From CAUPWF01 sp964367905 (GTDB lineage: Bacteria > Bacillota > Clostridia > Lachnospirales > Lachnospiraceae): a stretch of 64,000 bases of DNA. The notes below the pieces were generated by a model. That model did not search any database. It saw only the letters and a program-made list of their open reading frames with translations, and was not told the origin of the DNA. Position 1 is the stretch's first letter. Every line of letters begins with the position of its first letter. This document shows, one piece after another, positions 1 through 8,855 of this stretch. Location of the stretch: assembly GCA_964367905.1 (NCBI GenBank), contig CAYIZP010000001.1:62001-126000 (forward strand), read 5' to 3'. The position numbers and the translations under genes were made by a program.

Positions 1-2
1 TC

Positions 3-719
3 TTGGCGGTGACATTGTTCATTAAATTCTTCTCCATATACATGAGTACAAGCTTAGTGACACTCGAACAGTCTATGTCCAAGATTGCTGAAACAGGCAA
101 CATGAAGGTTGAGATTCCAAGTGAACTCTACACCAAGGATGAGGTTGGTCAAATCGCTAGCGTAGCTAATAACATGAAGTTGATGTTACTAGAATATTCC
201 TTTAAGGACACATTGACAGGAGGATATAACGCAAAGGCGTATCATGAGGAGCTAGATGACTTATTCGGTTCGGGAAGCGATGAAAAGGAAGTCTGGTGTG
301 TTATCTCTGATATGAACAATTTGAAATTGATTAATGATGATTTGGGTCACCTAGAAGGTGATAACGCAATCCGTAATTCTTATTATTCACTCAATGAGAA
401 TTTCAATCCATATGGAAAAACCTTCCGTATGGGTGGAGATGAATTTGTGTCGTTATTGACAGGGTGCACCAAGGAACAATTGGAGAAGGCGGTAGGAGAC
501 ATCACAAATCAAATCAATAGAATGAATGCAAATAATGAGTGTAAATTTTCACTTGCAATTGGCTATGATAGATTCGTAGGGAGCACGATAGAAGAGTATA
601 CGGAATTCTTCAAGGTAGTAGATAAAAAGATGTATGATAATAAGTTAGCAAGTAAACAAGCAAGATTGAATGCTCGAGTGGTACAAGAGTTGGAAGAAGT
701 CAAAGAACAAGAAAAATAA
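3..719 (+). CDS. GGDEF diguanylate cyclase, 5' end cut off
   Basis: Likely makes cyclic di-GMP from two GTP at the membrane. The readable part begins inside a hydrophobic segment (residues about 3-20), followed by a HAMP-like helix ending near residue 65. A GGDEF domain follows from residue about 68. Seen motifs are DMNNLKLINDDLGHLEGD, the usual substrate-binding stretch, and RMGGDEF with an intact GGDEF signature. No RxxD inhibitory site stands five residues before GGDEF, so product inhibition may be absent. The frame is open to the window edge, so the true start and any sensor domain lie upstream. A stem-loop follows the stop. Confidence 0.88.
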   Translation: MAVTLFIKFFSIYMSTSLVTLEQSMSKIAETGNMKVEIPSELYTKDEVGQIASVANNMKLMLLEYSFKDTLTGGYNAKAYHEELDDLFGSGSDEKEVWCVISDMNNLKLINDDLGHLEGDNAIRNSYYSLNENFNPYGKTFRMGGDEFVSLLTGCTKEQLEKAVGDITNQINRMNANNECKFSLAIGYDRFVGSTIEEYTEFFKVVDKKMYDNKLASKQARLNARVVQELEEVKEQEK

Positions 720-726
720 AGCTGAG

Positions 727-758
727 AATGTGTGGTTGGATAAGCCACACATTTTCTG
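727..758 (+). terminator. Stem-loop terminator after the GGDEF gene
   Basis: AATGTGTGG and CCACACATT form a 9-bp stem at 727-735 and 745-753, followed by a short T-rich run. It sits 8 bases after the stop codon at 719. The T run is short, so termination strength is uncertain. Confidence 0.6.
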
Positions 759-814
759 CAAGAAGAATTTTACCAAATCGAACAAGGAATTATGGAAAAA
801 GCAAGGAGGAGTTG

Positions 815-2239
815 ATGAAACAAAAACCATTACCAATAGGAATTGATAATTTTAAAGAAGGCAAGTAAGCAAATTTTGAGAATGCATATTATAGTTTGAG
901 TCAGAATATCATAAAGGAATATCTGCGCCACGGACATATTGTAGGTAGCAGCAAGCTTACAGAAGCAGAAGTGAAGCAATATCTCCAGATTCAAGATGGA
1001 GAGGCTGAAATGAAGCAATTAATCGGCTCCATAGAGTTTCTGTCCAGATGCTTAGAAAAGGTTTATGAGAAAAAGGTAATTATATTAATTGATGAATATG
1101 ATGTACCTCTTGAAAATGCACATTTTCGAGGGTTCTATCAAGAGATGATAGACTTTATTCGTGGTCTATTAAGTGTTGCGTTAAAAGCCAATGACTCCTT
1201 GCATTTTGCGGTGATGACAGGTTGTCTTCGCATTACAAAGGAGAGCATTTTTACGGGGTTAAATAATCTAGAGATTATCTCGATAGAAAACAAGATTTAT
1301 GGAGAATACTTTGGGTTTACAGATCGTGAAGTTATGGAGATGCTCAAATATTATGGTCGAGAAGAGCAGTATGAGACAATAAAGCAGTGGTACAATGGAT
1401 ATCTCTTCGGTGACACGGAAGTTTATAATCCATGGAGCCTAGTCAATTATATGAAATCCATCTGTTTAGGGGGTGAAATGTATCCAAAACCATATTGGTC
1501 CAATACGAGTTCCAATAACATCATCAAAGAATTAATAGAACATGCTGATATGCAGACTAGAAATGAGCTAGAAGCACTTATAGAAGGAACTGCATTTGAG
1601 AAACCGATTCACGAAGATGTAACCTATGAAGAAATCCATAAAAGCAGTGAAAATCTATGGAATTTCCTATACTTTACAGGATACCTAAGGAAGGTGAGCG
1701 AACGATTTGAAATTGATCAGATTTATGCAACGTTAGAGATTCCAAACAGGGAAATTGCTCATATATATAGACAGCATATATTAGAATGGACACGTGATAA
1801 AGTGATTTCAAAAAACCGCACAAGTTTCTTTAATGCTACATTTTCTTTGGATGCATCCGTATTAGAAGAGGAGATTAAGAAAGCGTTAAAGGAAACCATA
1901 AGTTATTTTGATGGAGGAGAATCTTTCTATCATGGGTTCATGGCAGCGATGTATCAGGGATTGGAGAACTATCAAGTGTTGTCTAATCGTGAGTTTGGCC
2001 TTGGTCGCCCTGACCTTGTGATTCTAGAGGGGAACAATGAAGGAAAAGCATATGTGATTGAGCTTAAAGTGGCGAAAAAGCCAAAATAGCCAAAATAGCT
2101 AGAAGAGGTAGCAAAGCTTGCAATTAAGCAGATTGAGGAACAAGACTATGCAAGTGGAATTGAAGAACTGGGCTATACAGAGATTATAAAAATAGGAATT
2201 GGTTTCTTTCGGAAAAATTGCAAGGTGTTAATAGAGTAA
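815..2239 (+). pseudogene. Decayed AAA-ATPase-like / PD-(D/E)XK nuclease-like protein
   Basis: The intact family has an N-terminal AAA-like ATPase and a C-terminal PD-(D/E)XK nuclease-like domain (DUF1703 type) and is very common in Clostridia. An AGGAGG box precedes ATG 815. The opening MKQKPLPIGIDNFKEGK matches the family start but runs into an in-frame TAA at 866-868. The next codons resume far downstream in the family alignment, so the P-loop segment is deleted. The remaining frame (896-2089) keeps a Walker B-like IILIDEYDVP and the nuclease core GRPDLVI with IELKV. Two further in-frame TAG codons at 2086-2097 precede a readable tail that ends at 2239. All pieces share one frame. The gene is therefore dead or, at most, makes a P-loop-less fragment. 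Confidence 0.8.
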
Positions 2240-2405
2240 CTTTAATAAGAGTGTAATAGATACAGGGATCCAGAAATTATCATTGAGATAACCACGAGTG
2301 AGAACTGTCTGCCGAGTTTCAATGGTTGTAAAAAGAGAAGGAACAAGCCATCTGCATTTTTCTAGTATGGGAAAATGTGGGTGGTTTTATTTTGTCGTAT
2401 TGGCT

Positions 2406-2431
2406 TAAGTTTTAAAGAAAATTGACGATAT
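2406..2431 (+). promoter_or_regulatory. Sigma-28-type promoter candidate upstream of rfbF
   Basis: TAAG (2406-2409), a 14-base spacer and GACGATAT (2424-2431) fit the flagellar sigma-28 pattern TAAA-N14/15-GCCGATAA. The same geometry is found upstream of fliC and fliD in this window. It lies about 67 bases before the rfbF start. Function is inferred. Confidence 0.55.
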
Positions 2432-2497
2432 ATAATGCAAGTGGTATATAAGTTGAAACTGAAGTTTATAAATATAATTGAAATGAGGGAAGAGCAA

Positions 2498-3277
2498 ATG
2501 AAAGTGGTGCTATTAGCTGGTGGGTTGGGAACTAGAATTTCAGAAGAAAGCCAACTGAAACCAAAACCAATGGTGGAGTTAGGCGGTATGCCGATCATCC
2601 TTCACATTATGAAACTTTATTCATCGTATGGATTTAATGAATTTGTTATATGTGCTGGATATAAGCAACACGTGATTAAAGAGTATTTTGCCGATTACTT
2701 TCTTCATACCTCGGATATTACATATGATTTCACGAATGGAAAGAATGACATCATTATACACAGCAATACTTCTGAACGGTGGAAAGTTACGGTGGTAGAC
2801 ACAGGGCTTAAGACTATGACTGGGGGAAGGGTAAAGAGAGTCAAAGAATATTTGAACAATGAACCATTCATGCTCACCTATGGAGATGGGGTGTCTGATG
2901 TTAATATTGCTGAATTACTTGAGTATCATAAATCTCATGGAAAGATGGTTACAATGACTGCTTATAATGCTGGGCAGAGATTTGGAGTATTAGACATTGA
3001 CCAAGATGGTAAAATTCAAGAATTCCGAGAGAAAATACAAGGAGATGGTAACTTAATTAATATTGGTTATTTTATATGCCAACCAGAGTTTTTAGATTAC
3101 ATTGAAGGTGATGAAAGTATATTAGAGAAGTCACCGATAGAGAAAGTAGTGAAGGACGATCAGTTAATGGCTCATATACATAAAGGGTTTTGGCAGTGCA
3201 TGGATACAGTTCGTGAGAAGGAAAAATTAGAGCAATTATGGTCAGACAATACTGCTCCGTGGAAGGTATGGGATTGA
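2498..3277 (+). CDS. rfbF: Glucose-1-phosphate cytidylyltransferase
   Basis: Forms CDP-glucose from glucose-1-phosphate and CTP, the entry step to CDP-3,6-dideoxyhexoses. The 259-residue product has the family length. The N-terminal nucleotide-binding loop reads LLAGGLGTRISEES, and KPKPMVELGGMPIILHIM follows as in all RfbF proteins. YGDGVSDVNI is the metal-binding acidic stretch. I chose ATG 2498 rather than the upstream in-frame ATG 2435, because it follows a GAGGGAAGAG box and begins directly with the first beta strand. The stop overlaps the rfbG start (TGATG), showing translational coupling. A sigma-28-like box lies upstream. Confidence 0.93.
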   Translation: MKVVLLAGGLGTRISEESQLKPKPMVELGGMPIILHIMKLYSSYGFNEFVICAGYKQHVIKEYFADYFLHTSDITYDFTNGKNDIIIHSNTSERWKVTVVDTGLKTMTGGRVKRVKEYLNNEPFMLTYGDGVSDVNIAELLEYHKSHGKMVTMTAYNAGQRFGVLDIDQDGKIQEFREKIQGDGNLINIGYFICQPEFLDYIEGDESILEKSPIEKVVKDDQLMAHIHKGFWQCMDTVREKEKLEQLWSDNTAPWKVWD

Positions 3278-4356
3278 TGAGAAAAAGTTTAGATTTTTAT
3301 AAGGGGAAAAGAGTGTTCTTAACAGGTCATACAGGATTTAAAGGGACATGGTTGTCTAAGATTTTAATCGATGCAGGGGCTCAAGTTACAGGATATTCTC
3401 TGTTGTCAGATGGAGAATCATGCCTATTTTCTTTGTCGAATATCCAAGAAAACATGAATTCTATTATTGGAGATGTTAGAGATTACGATGTCTTGGAACA
3501 GTCTTTTGAAGAGTCGAAACCAGAGATTGTCTTTCACCTAGCGGCACAGCCAATTGTTCGAGATAGTTACGACAATCCCAGATATACATATGAAACGAAT
3601 GTGATGGGGACTGTTAATATCTTAGAATGTATAAGAAAGAGTAGTACAGTAAAAAGTTTCTTAAATGTGACAACGGATAAAGTATATGAGAATAAAGAGT
3701 GGGAATGGGGATATCGTGAAAATGAACCACTAGATGGATATGACCCGTACTCTAATTCAAAATCATGTTCGGAATTGGTAACACATGGTTATAAATCTAG
3801 TTTTTTTCACGATGGAGCGGTAGCAATATCAACAGCAAGAGCTGGCAACGTAATTGGAGGAGGAGATTATGCAAATGATAGAATTATCCCCGATTGTGTA
3901 CGTTCAGCCGTGCAGAATAAGAAAATTATGGTTAGAAATCCTCACTCTATACGACCTTATCAGCATGTGTTAGACCCGCTTTTTGCATATTTGATGATTG
4001 CACAAAAGCAGTATGAAGATATAGAATATGCGGGGTGGTATAATGTAGGACCTGACGAAAAAGACTGTGTTACAACGGGCAGATTGGTAGAGTTGTTCTG
4101 TCAATGTTGGGGCGAAAATATGCAGTGGGAAGACAAGTATGTAGGTGGACCTCATGAGGCAAATTTTCTCAAGCTAGATTGTTCTAAGTTGAAAGCTAGA
4201 TTTGGCTGGGAGCCAACATGGAACATTCAGACCGCCATAGAGAAGACGGTGGACTGGACAAAAACATGGATAAATGGAGAAGAGGTAGAAAAAGAGATGG
4301 AGACACAAATCCAGTGTTTTCTAGAGGGGGATAGAGATGGAAAAGTGGAGCAATGA
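3277..4356 (+). CDS. rfbG: CDP-glucose 4,6-dehydratase
   Basis: Converts CDP-glucose to CDP-4-keto-6-deoxyglucose using bound NAD. It is a 359-residue short-chain dehydrogenase of normal size. The NAD-binding loop is GHTGFKGTWL. The catalytic region has VTTDKVYEN, and YDPYSNSKSCSEL supplies the YxxxK pair. Start ATG 3277 overlaps the rfbF stop by one base and has GGAAGG upstream. Earlier in-frame codons at 3238 and 3268 lie inside rfbF and lack a box. It is the second step of the dideoxysugar operon. Confidence 0.93.
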   Translation: MRKSLDFYKGKRVFLTGHTGFKGTWLSKILIDAGAQVTGYSLLSDGESCLFSLSNIQENMNSIIGDVRDYDVLEQSFEESKPEIVFHLAAQPIVRDSYDNPRYTYETNVMGTVNILECIRKSSTVKSFLNVTTDKVYENKEWEWGYRENEPLDGYDPYSNSKSCSELVTHGYKSSFFHDGAVAISTARAGNVIGGGDYANDRIIPDCVRSAVQNKKIMVRNPHSIRPYQHVLDPLFAYLMIAQKQYEDIEYAGWYNVGPDEKDCVTTGRLVELFCQCWGENMQWEDKYVGGPHEANFLKLDCSKLKARFGWEPTWNIQTAIEKTVDWTKTWINGEEVEKEMETQIQCFLEGDRDGKVEQ

Positions 4357-5680
4357 AGCTGAGGCACGGGCAGAAATATCACAATTGGTAACCGAGTTTT
4401 ATCATCAGTTCAAAAAGAATAAGCAAGAATTTGAAGAGGGAGATAGAATCAATTATGCAGCCAGAGTGTATGATGAGAGAGAACTGTGTACTCTGGTCGA
4501 TTCCTCTTTGGATTTTTGGCTAACCACAGGAAGGTATGCGGAAGAATTCGAACGAGAATTTGCGAAATGGATAGGGGTTAAATTTGTAAGTTTGGTCAAT
4601 AGTGGCTCTTCTGCGAATTTATTAGCGTTCATGGCATTAACCTCTCCTTTGCTTGGTGAACGTAGAGTGAAGCGAGGCGATGAAGTGATTACGGTTGCGG
4701 CGGGATTCCCAACAACGGTAACCCCTATCATTCAATACGGTGCAGTTCCAGTGTTTGTAGATGTGACGATACCACAATATAACATAGATGTCACGCAGCT
4801 GCAAGCGGCACTGAGCGAGAAGACAAAAGCGGTAATGATTGCACATACATTAGGCAATCCATTTGATTTGAAGGCTGTGAAAGCTTTTTGTGAGACAAAC
4901 AACTTGTGGTTGATTGAAGATAACTGCGATGCTTTGGGTTCCAAGTATTGGATGGACGGAGAGATGAAATATACGGGAACCATAGGGGACATCGGAACCA
5001 GTAGTTTTTATCCACCACATCATATGACCATGGGAGAAGGTGGTGCGGTATATACAGACAATCCACGTTTAGGAAAAATCATGAACAGCTTCCGTGATTG
5101 GGGACGAGATTGCAGTTGTCCATCTGGGGTAGACAATCTTTGCAAACATCGCTATGACGGTCAGTATGGGGAGTTGCCTAAGGGATATGACCACAAATAT
5201 GTATATAGCCATTTTGGATACAACCTGAAAGTAACAGATATGCAAGCAGCGATTGGATGTGAGCAACTGAAGAAATTCCTTACATTCATAGAGAGAAGAC
5301 GAGAAAATTGGGATAGGCTTTATCGAGGGTTAGAGAAAGTGGTAGATAAAATTATCTTGCCAGAACCAGCACATGATTCAGAACCATCTTGGTTTGGCTT
5401 TATTATGACAATCAAAGAGGAGGCAGGAGTGACCCGCGAGGAGGTCGTGAGATTCTTAGAAGCGAATAATATACAAACAAGGTTGTTGTTTTGCGGGAAT
5501 TTAATCAAACACCCATGTTTTGATGAGATGAGAGCAACGGGAGAAGGATATAGAGTGGTAGGAGATTTAGCGGTTACCGATCGAATTATGAATCAATCTT
5601 TTTGGATTGGTGTGTATCCAGGAATGACCCATGAGATGCTAGATTATATGGTTGATAAGATTGTAGAAGCAGTACAATAA
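4337..5680 (+). CDS. rfbH: CDP-4-keto-6-deoxyglucose-3-dehydrase (E1), PMP/[2Fe-2S] enzyme
   Basis: Removes the C3 hydroxyl of CDP-4-keto-6-deoxyglucose in the making of 3,6-dideoxyhexoses. It has the aminotransferase (DegT/AspC) fold, 447 residues. As in authentic E1 enzymes, the PLP lysine is replaced by histidine: FYPPHHMTMGEGG, His228/His229. An iron-sulfur set is visible as C197, C259, C261 and C269, with the C-X1-C-X7-C spacing of E1. This points to dehydrase rather than transaminase chemistry. The start overlaps the rfbG end by 20 bases. E1 normally needs the reductase E3 (RfbI/AscD), and no such gene is in this window. Confidence 0.92.
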   Translation: MEKWSNEAEARAEISQLVTEFYHQFKKNKQEFEEGDRINYAARVYDERELCTLVDSSLDFWLTTGRYAEEFEREFAKWIGVKFVSLVNSGSSANLLAFMALTSPLLGERRVKRGDEVITVAAGFPTTVTPIIQYGAVPVFVDVTIPQYNIDVTQLQAALSEKTKAVMIAHTLGNPFDLKAVKAFCETNNLWLIEDNCDALGSKYWMDGEMKYTGTIGDIGTSSFYPPHHMTMGEGGAVYTDNPRLGKIMNSFRDWGRDCSCPSGVDNLCKHRYDGQYGELPKGYDHKYVYSHFGYNLKVTDMQAAIGCEQLKKFLTFIERRRENWDRLYRGLEKVVDKIILPEPAHDSEPSWFGFIMTIKEEAGVTREEVVRFLEANNIQTRLLFCGNLIKHPCFDEMRATGEGYRVVGDLAVTDRIMNQSFWIGVYPGMTHEMLDYMVDKIVEAVQ

Positions 5681-5852
5681 AGAAGAATGCTCTATGAACT
5701 ACGAATGCATGAAAGATGAGAGGTATGCCAAAGATGTGGAAAATACAGTTCATATGTGGTATAATTGCAACGAATGTTTATTCTAGAATGAACAATAAAA
5801 TCATTGACTATATGCCGAAAATAACGATAGAGGCATTAGAGTAAGGAAAATA

Positions 5853-5872
5853 GTGTGAAAAAATTTTCACAC
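5853..5872. repeat. GTGTGA...TCACAC near-palindrome upstream of the reductase gene
   Basis: GTGTGAAAA and TTTTCACAC face each other across two bases in the 251-base gap between rfbH and the next gene. A related hairpin, GATAGTGTGA/TCACACTATC, lies at 42811-42843 before flbD. Both are followed by nearly the same ribosome-binding leader (GAGAAAGGGATGG, then TATTA). The rest of 5681-5931 shows no gene that I recognise. Confidence 0.5.
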
Positions 5873-5931
5873 GGCAATTTGTCCCTTAAGAGCCAAAGTT
5901 GCCAGACAGTGAGAAAGGGATGGGTATTAAA

Positions 5932-6870
5932 ATGAAAGTCATTGTATCAGGAGCAACGGGGTTTATAGGTTCTTCGGTAGTTAAGGAACTATTAACTTGT
6001 GGTCATGAAGTGCTAGCGATAGGAAGAAGAAAAGAGTTTTCTCGGTATGATAGCTATAGTAACTATAGCTACATTGAATGTGAATTAAACGAAATCAAGA
6101 AGCTTTCCAGCATTTTAACGGATAATAATTATGATATTTTCTACCACTTTGCATGGGACGGGTCAGCAGGAAGTGAAAGGTTCGATACGGTGTTGCAGTT
6201 GAATAATGTGCAGTGGACTATAGATGCATTAAATGTGGCAAGAAAACTAGGTTGTACACGATTTGTAGGAGCAGGGAGTATTACGGAATATGAGACTCTT
6301 TATAGTTCCTATAAAGATGCAAGCAGACCACCGCTTGGATATATATACGGAGGTGCGAAGGTCGCTGCGCATTCTATGGCGATGGCGGTTGCGGCGAATA
6401 TTGGAATTGAATTGATTTGGGGCATGATAACAAATGCGTACGGAATTGGAGAATATAGCTCACGATTAATTAATTCTACCATTAGAAATTGCATTAATCG
6501 AATCAACCCACAATTTACATCTGGAACGCAGAATTATGATTTTATATATATTGATGATGTTGCACGAGCGTTCAGGATGATAGGGGAAAAGGGTCGTGCA
6601 TTTCATCAATATGTAATAGGTAGTTCACAGGCAAAGCCACTTAAAGATTTTATGTTGGAAATGAAGGAGGCTATTGTACCTGATTTAGATTTTTATTTTG
6701 GAGATGTTCCATTTTTGGGAGTGAATATGCCACTTAGTACATTTGATTGCACCAGTATTGAGATGGATACAGGGTTTCAAGCAAATATTAGCTTTACACA
6801 AGGTTGTCAATTGACTTATAATTGGTGGAAAAAAATTTTAGCGGGTGATTGTAATGGCACAACAATTTAA
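5932..6870 (+). CDS. NAD(P)-dependent nucleotide-sugar reductase/epimerase (SDR)
   Basis: Extended short-chain dehydrogenase of 312 residues. The cofactor loop is VSGATGFIGSSV at the N-terminus. The catalytic tyrosine/lysine pair is in YIYGGAKVAAH, and a serine-rich GAGSITEYE precedes it. Given its place after rfbFGH, it probably reduces the 4-keto group of the CDP-3,6-dideoxy intermediate. That is the role of RfbJ, RfbS or AscF, but the stereochemistry cannot be read from sequence. ATG 5932 follows GAAAGGG at a better distance than ATG 5920 or 5899. Its end overlaps the epimerase gene by 17 bases. Confidence 0.8.
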   Translation: MKVIVSGATGFIGSSVVKELLTCGHEVLAIGRRKEFSRYDSYSNYSYIECELNEIKKLSSILTDNNYDIFYHFAWDGSAGSERFDTVLQLNNVQWTIDALNVARKLGCTRFVGAGSITEYETLYSSYKDASRPPLGYIYGGAKVAAHSMAMAVAANIGIELIWGMITNAYGIGEYSSRLINSTIRNCINRINPQFTSGTQNYDFIYIDDVARAFRMIGEKGRAFHQYVIGSSQAKPLKDFMLEMKEAIVPDLDFYFGDVPFLGVNMPLSTFDCTSIEMDTGFQANISFTQGCQLTYNWWKKILAGDCNGTTI

Positions 6871-7429
6871 ATTTGAAGAGTGTAATATACAGGGGTTGTT
6901 TAAAATCTCGCCGTTTATGGCAGCAGATTTAAGAGGGGAATTTATCAAGGACTACTCAACGGAAATTTTTGAAAGAAATGGAATTATACTTAATATAAAA
7001 GAGACGCTTTACACCAAATCTGCTATGGGTGTAGTTAGGGGATTGCATTTTCAAAGAGAAAAACAAATGTCAAAGCTAGTGCGTTGTGTAAAAGGTCATA
7101 TTTATGATTTCGTAGTTGATTTGAGAAAAGATAGTCCTACATTTAAATCGTATGCTGGATTTGATTTGATAGAAGAAAATGGGGAAGAGATTTTTATTCC
7201 TGAGGGTTTTGCTCATGGATTTATCGCTATTGAAGAATCAATTGTCTGTTATAAGTGTGGAGAAAGTTTTTATAGCGAGTATGATGATGGGATAATCTGG
7301 GACGATGAAACAATAAATATCAATTGGCCTGTGGATAGGTTCGGAGGAAAGCAAAATATCATTCTATCGGATAAAGATAAAAACCTTCAGACATTTGATG
7401 AATTTATGTTTAATTATGGAGGCTTTTAA
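6854..7429 (+). CDS. RmlC-like 3,5-epimerase (cupin)
   Basis: A 191-residue cupin of the dTDP-4-dehydrorhamnose 3,5-epimerase family. Seen are GVVRGLHFQ, with the catalytic histidine, and FIPEGFAHGFIAIEE, both diagnostic. Context argues for a CDP- rather than dTDP-linked substrate, because the upstream genes make CDP-4-keto-3,6-dideoxyglucose. The comparable Yersinia enzyme AscE epimerises C5 on the way to CDP-ascarylose. ATG 6854 overlaps the previous gene. A GTG at 6845 is possible, but neither has a strong box. rmlA, rmlB and rmlD of a dTDP pathway are not seen next to it. Confidence 0.85.
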   Translation: MAQQFKFEECNIQGLFKISPFMAADLRGEFIKDYSTEIFERNGIILNIKETLYTKSAMGVVRGLHFQREKQMSKLVRCVKGHIYDFVVDLRKDSPTFKSYAGFDLIEENGEEIFIPEGFAHGFIAIEESIVCYKCGESFYSEYDDGIIWDDETININWPVDRFGGKQNIILSDKDKNLQTFDEFMFNYGGF

Positions 7430-7464
7430 AGATAAAAACATCTAAATACAGTGCGGGAGGAATT

Positions 7465-8715
7465 ATGAACACAATTACCATAGGGATACCTACATACAAT
7501 AGAAAAGATATTGTATGTACACATGTGAAACAAATGTTAAACAATAATGTAGATGGATTCGAAATAGTTGTAATTGATAACTATTCCACGGATGGGACTT
7601 TTGACGAACTGTTAAAAATCAATGACCAGAGATTAAAAGTGTACCAAAATGATGAAAATATTGGGTTTATTAGAAATTATTACACTTTAATTGATCGAGT
7701 GTCTACACCTTATATTTTAATTGTCAGTGATGAAGATATTGTCGAAATCGACCAATTAGAACGGGTAATTTCAGATATTCAATCAGGTAGATATGATGTA
7801 TCTGTAGGTGCAATCGTTTTTAATAGCAAAAACGATTATGAGCTGGATTATAGCAATGCAGACCAAGTTTTTGAACTTCTTGGGAGGAGTGCTTATATTT
7901 CAGGAACGGTGTTTCGAGTAGAATCACTTTTGAGTATTCCGTGTTGGGATTTTGAAAATGCGTATCCAGATTTATTTTGCTTAACACATATATCTTGTAA
8001 CTATAAGATTGTGGCAAGCGGTGTCTCTATTTATCACACAGGAAAAATGGCTAAGTCCTATACTGTCTCCTACCACTATTTAGAACCTAAAGAACGCTTA
8101 CGTCAAATGAAGCAAAGCTATTCAATTATTGAGCAAAATAAGTATATTCCGCATGATGTTAAAATAGCAGTTATCTTAAAAATTTACAGTCTGAAATTTT
8201 GGGGTATCAGAAGATACGAATTGTTGTACAGGGACATATATTTTAGAAAATTGTATTGCTTGGAAAATTTAAGGCAATATTATATACATTATGTGAAATT
8301 ATTTAATGATTATATTCTAGATATAATGCAACGATATCACTATTCTAATATAGCAGATTTTAAAATGCATATGATAGAACAGAATGCTTTGCTTTTTTCA
8401 ACCTTATACTCTATGGAACAACTGGAAAATGCAAGAGCTGCGGGATATGAAGTTGTTGTTTTGTCTGATGAAAATGAAGATAAAGAAAATCTCAATACTC
8501 AAATTAAGGTGTTGAAAAATTTTGGCTTTGTAATTGATGAAGTTGTTTATGGTTTGAAAAACATAGGTGAAAAACAAATTTTGTTTCGAAGACAGTACAA
8601 TGATAATATACAGTATGACGGAAGAGTAATATCATATAAGGAAATCGATTTTAGAGCAATGTACAATTTATATTTTAGTTATAGTCATATAAAAATCGAA
8701 CAAAAATCCATCTGA
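7465..8715 (+). CDS. Family 2 glycosyltransferase
   Basis: The N-terminal GT-A domain (about residues 1-190) has ITIGIPTYNRKD, the acidic VVIDNYSTDGT and the metal-site equivalent ILIVSDEDIV. Residues about 210-416 are an extra C-terminal region rich in tyrosine and aromatic residues that I do not recognise. A GGGAGGA box precedes ATG 7465. As the last gene of the CDP-dideoxyhexose operon it is the natural candidate for transferring that sugar. The acceptor could be flagellin or a surface polymer, and the sequence does not say which. Confidence 0.85.
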   Translation: MNTITIGIPTYNRKDIVCTHVKQMLNNNVDGFEIVVIDNYSTDGTFDELLKINDQRLKVYQNDENIGFIRNYYTLIDRVSTPYILIVSDEDIVEIDQLERVISDIQSGRYDVSVGAIVFNSKNDYELDYSNADQVFELLGRSAYISGTVFRVESLLSIPCWDFENAYPDLFCLTHISCNYKIVASGVSIYHTGKMAKSYTVSYHYLEPKERLRQMKQSYSIIEQNKYIPHDVKIAVILKIYSLKFWGIRRYELLYRDIYFRKLYCLENLRQYYIHYVKLFNDYILDIMQRYHYSNIADFKMHMIEQNALLFSTLYSMEQLENARAAGYEVVVLSDENEDKENLNTQIKVLKNFGFVIDEVVYGLKNIGEKQILFRRQYNDNIQYDGRVISYKEIDFRAMYNLYFSYSHIKIEQKSI

Positions 8716-8742
8716 TGTTAAAGTGTCAGTTAAATAACAGGG

Positions 8743-8768
8743 TGAATTTTTAAGAAAATTGACGATAT
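8743..8768 (+). promoter_or_regulatory. Sigma-28-type promoter candidate before the cytidylyltransferase fusion
   Basis: TGAA (8743-8746), 14 bases and GACGATAT (8761-8768). The run AGAAAATTGACGATAT is also present word for word at the box before rfbF (2416-2431). The -35 element is weaker than in the fliC promoter. Confidence 0.45.
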
Positions 8769-8855
8769 TTGAAGTAGGTGTTATTATGATGAATGAGTAT
8801 AACCTTTAAGTGGAAAAGAGTTGTTAAACAAAAGTGTATCGGAGAGGGGAAAAGT

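Noticed and set aside
5853..5872. GTGTGA...TCACAC as a CRP binding site
   Set aside because: The half-sites are eight rather than six bases apart, and Clostridia rarely use CRP of this type. It is better described as a hairpin.
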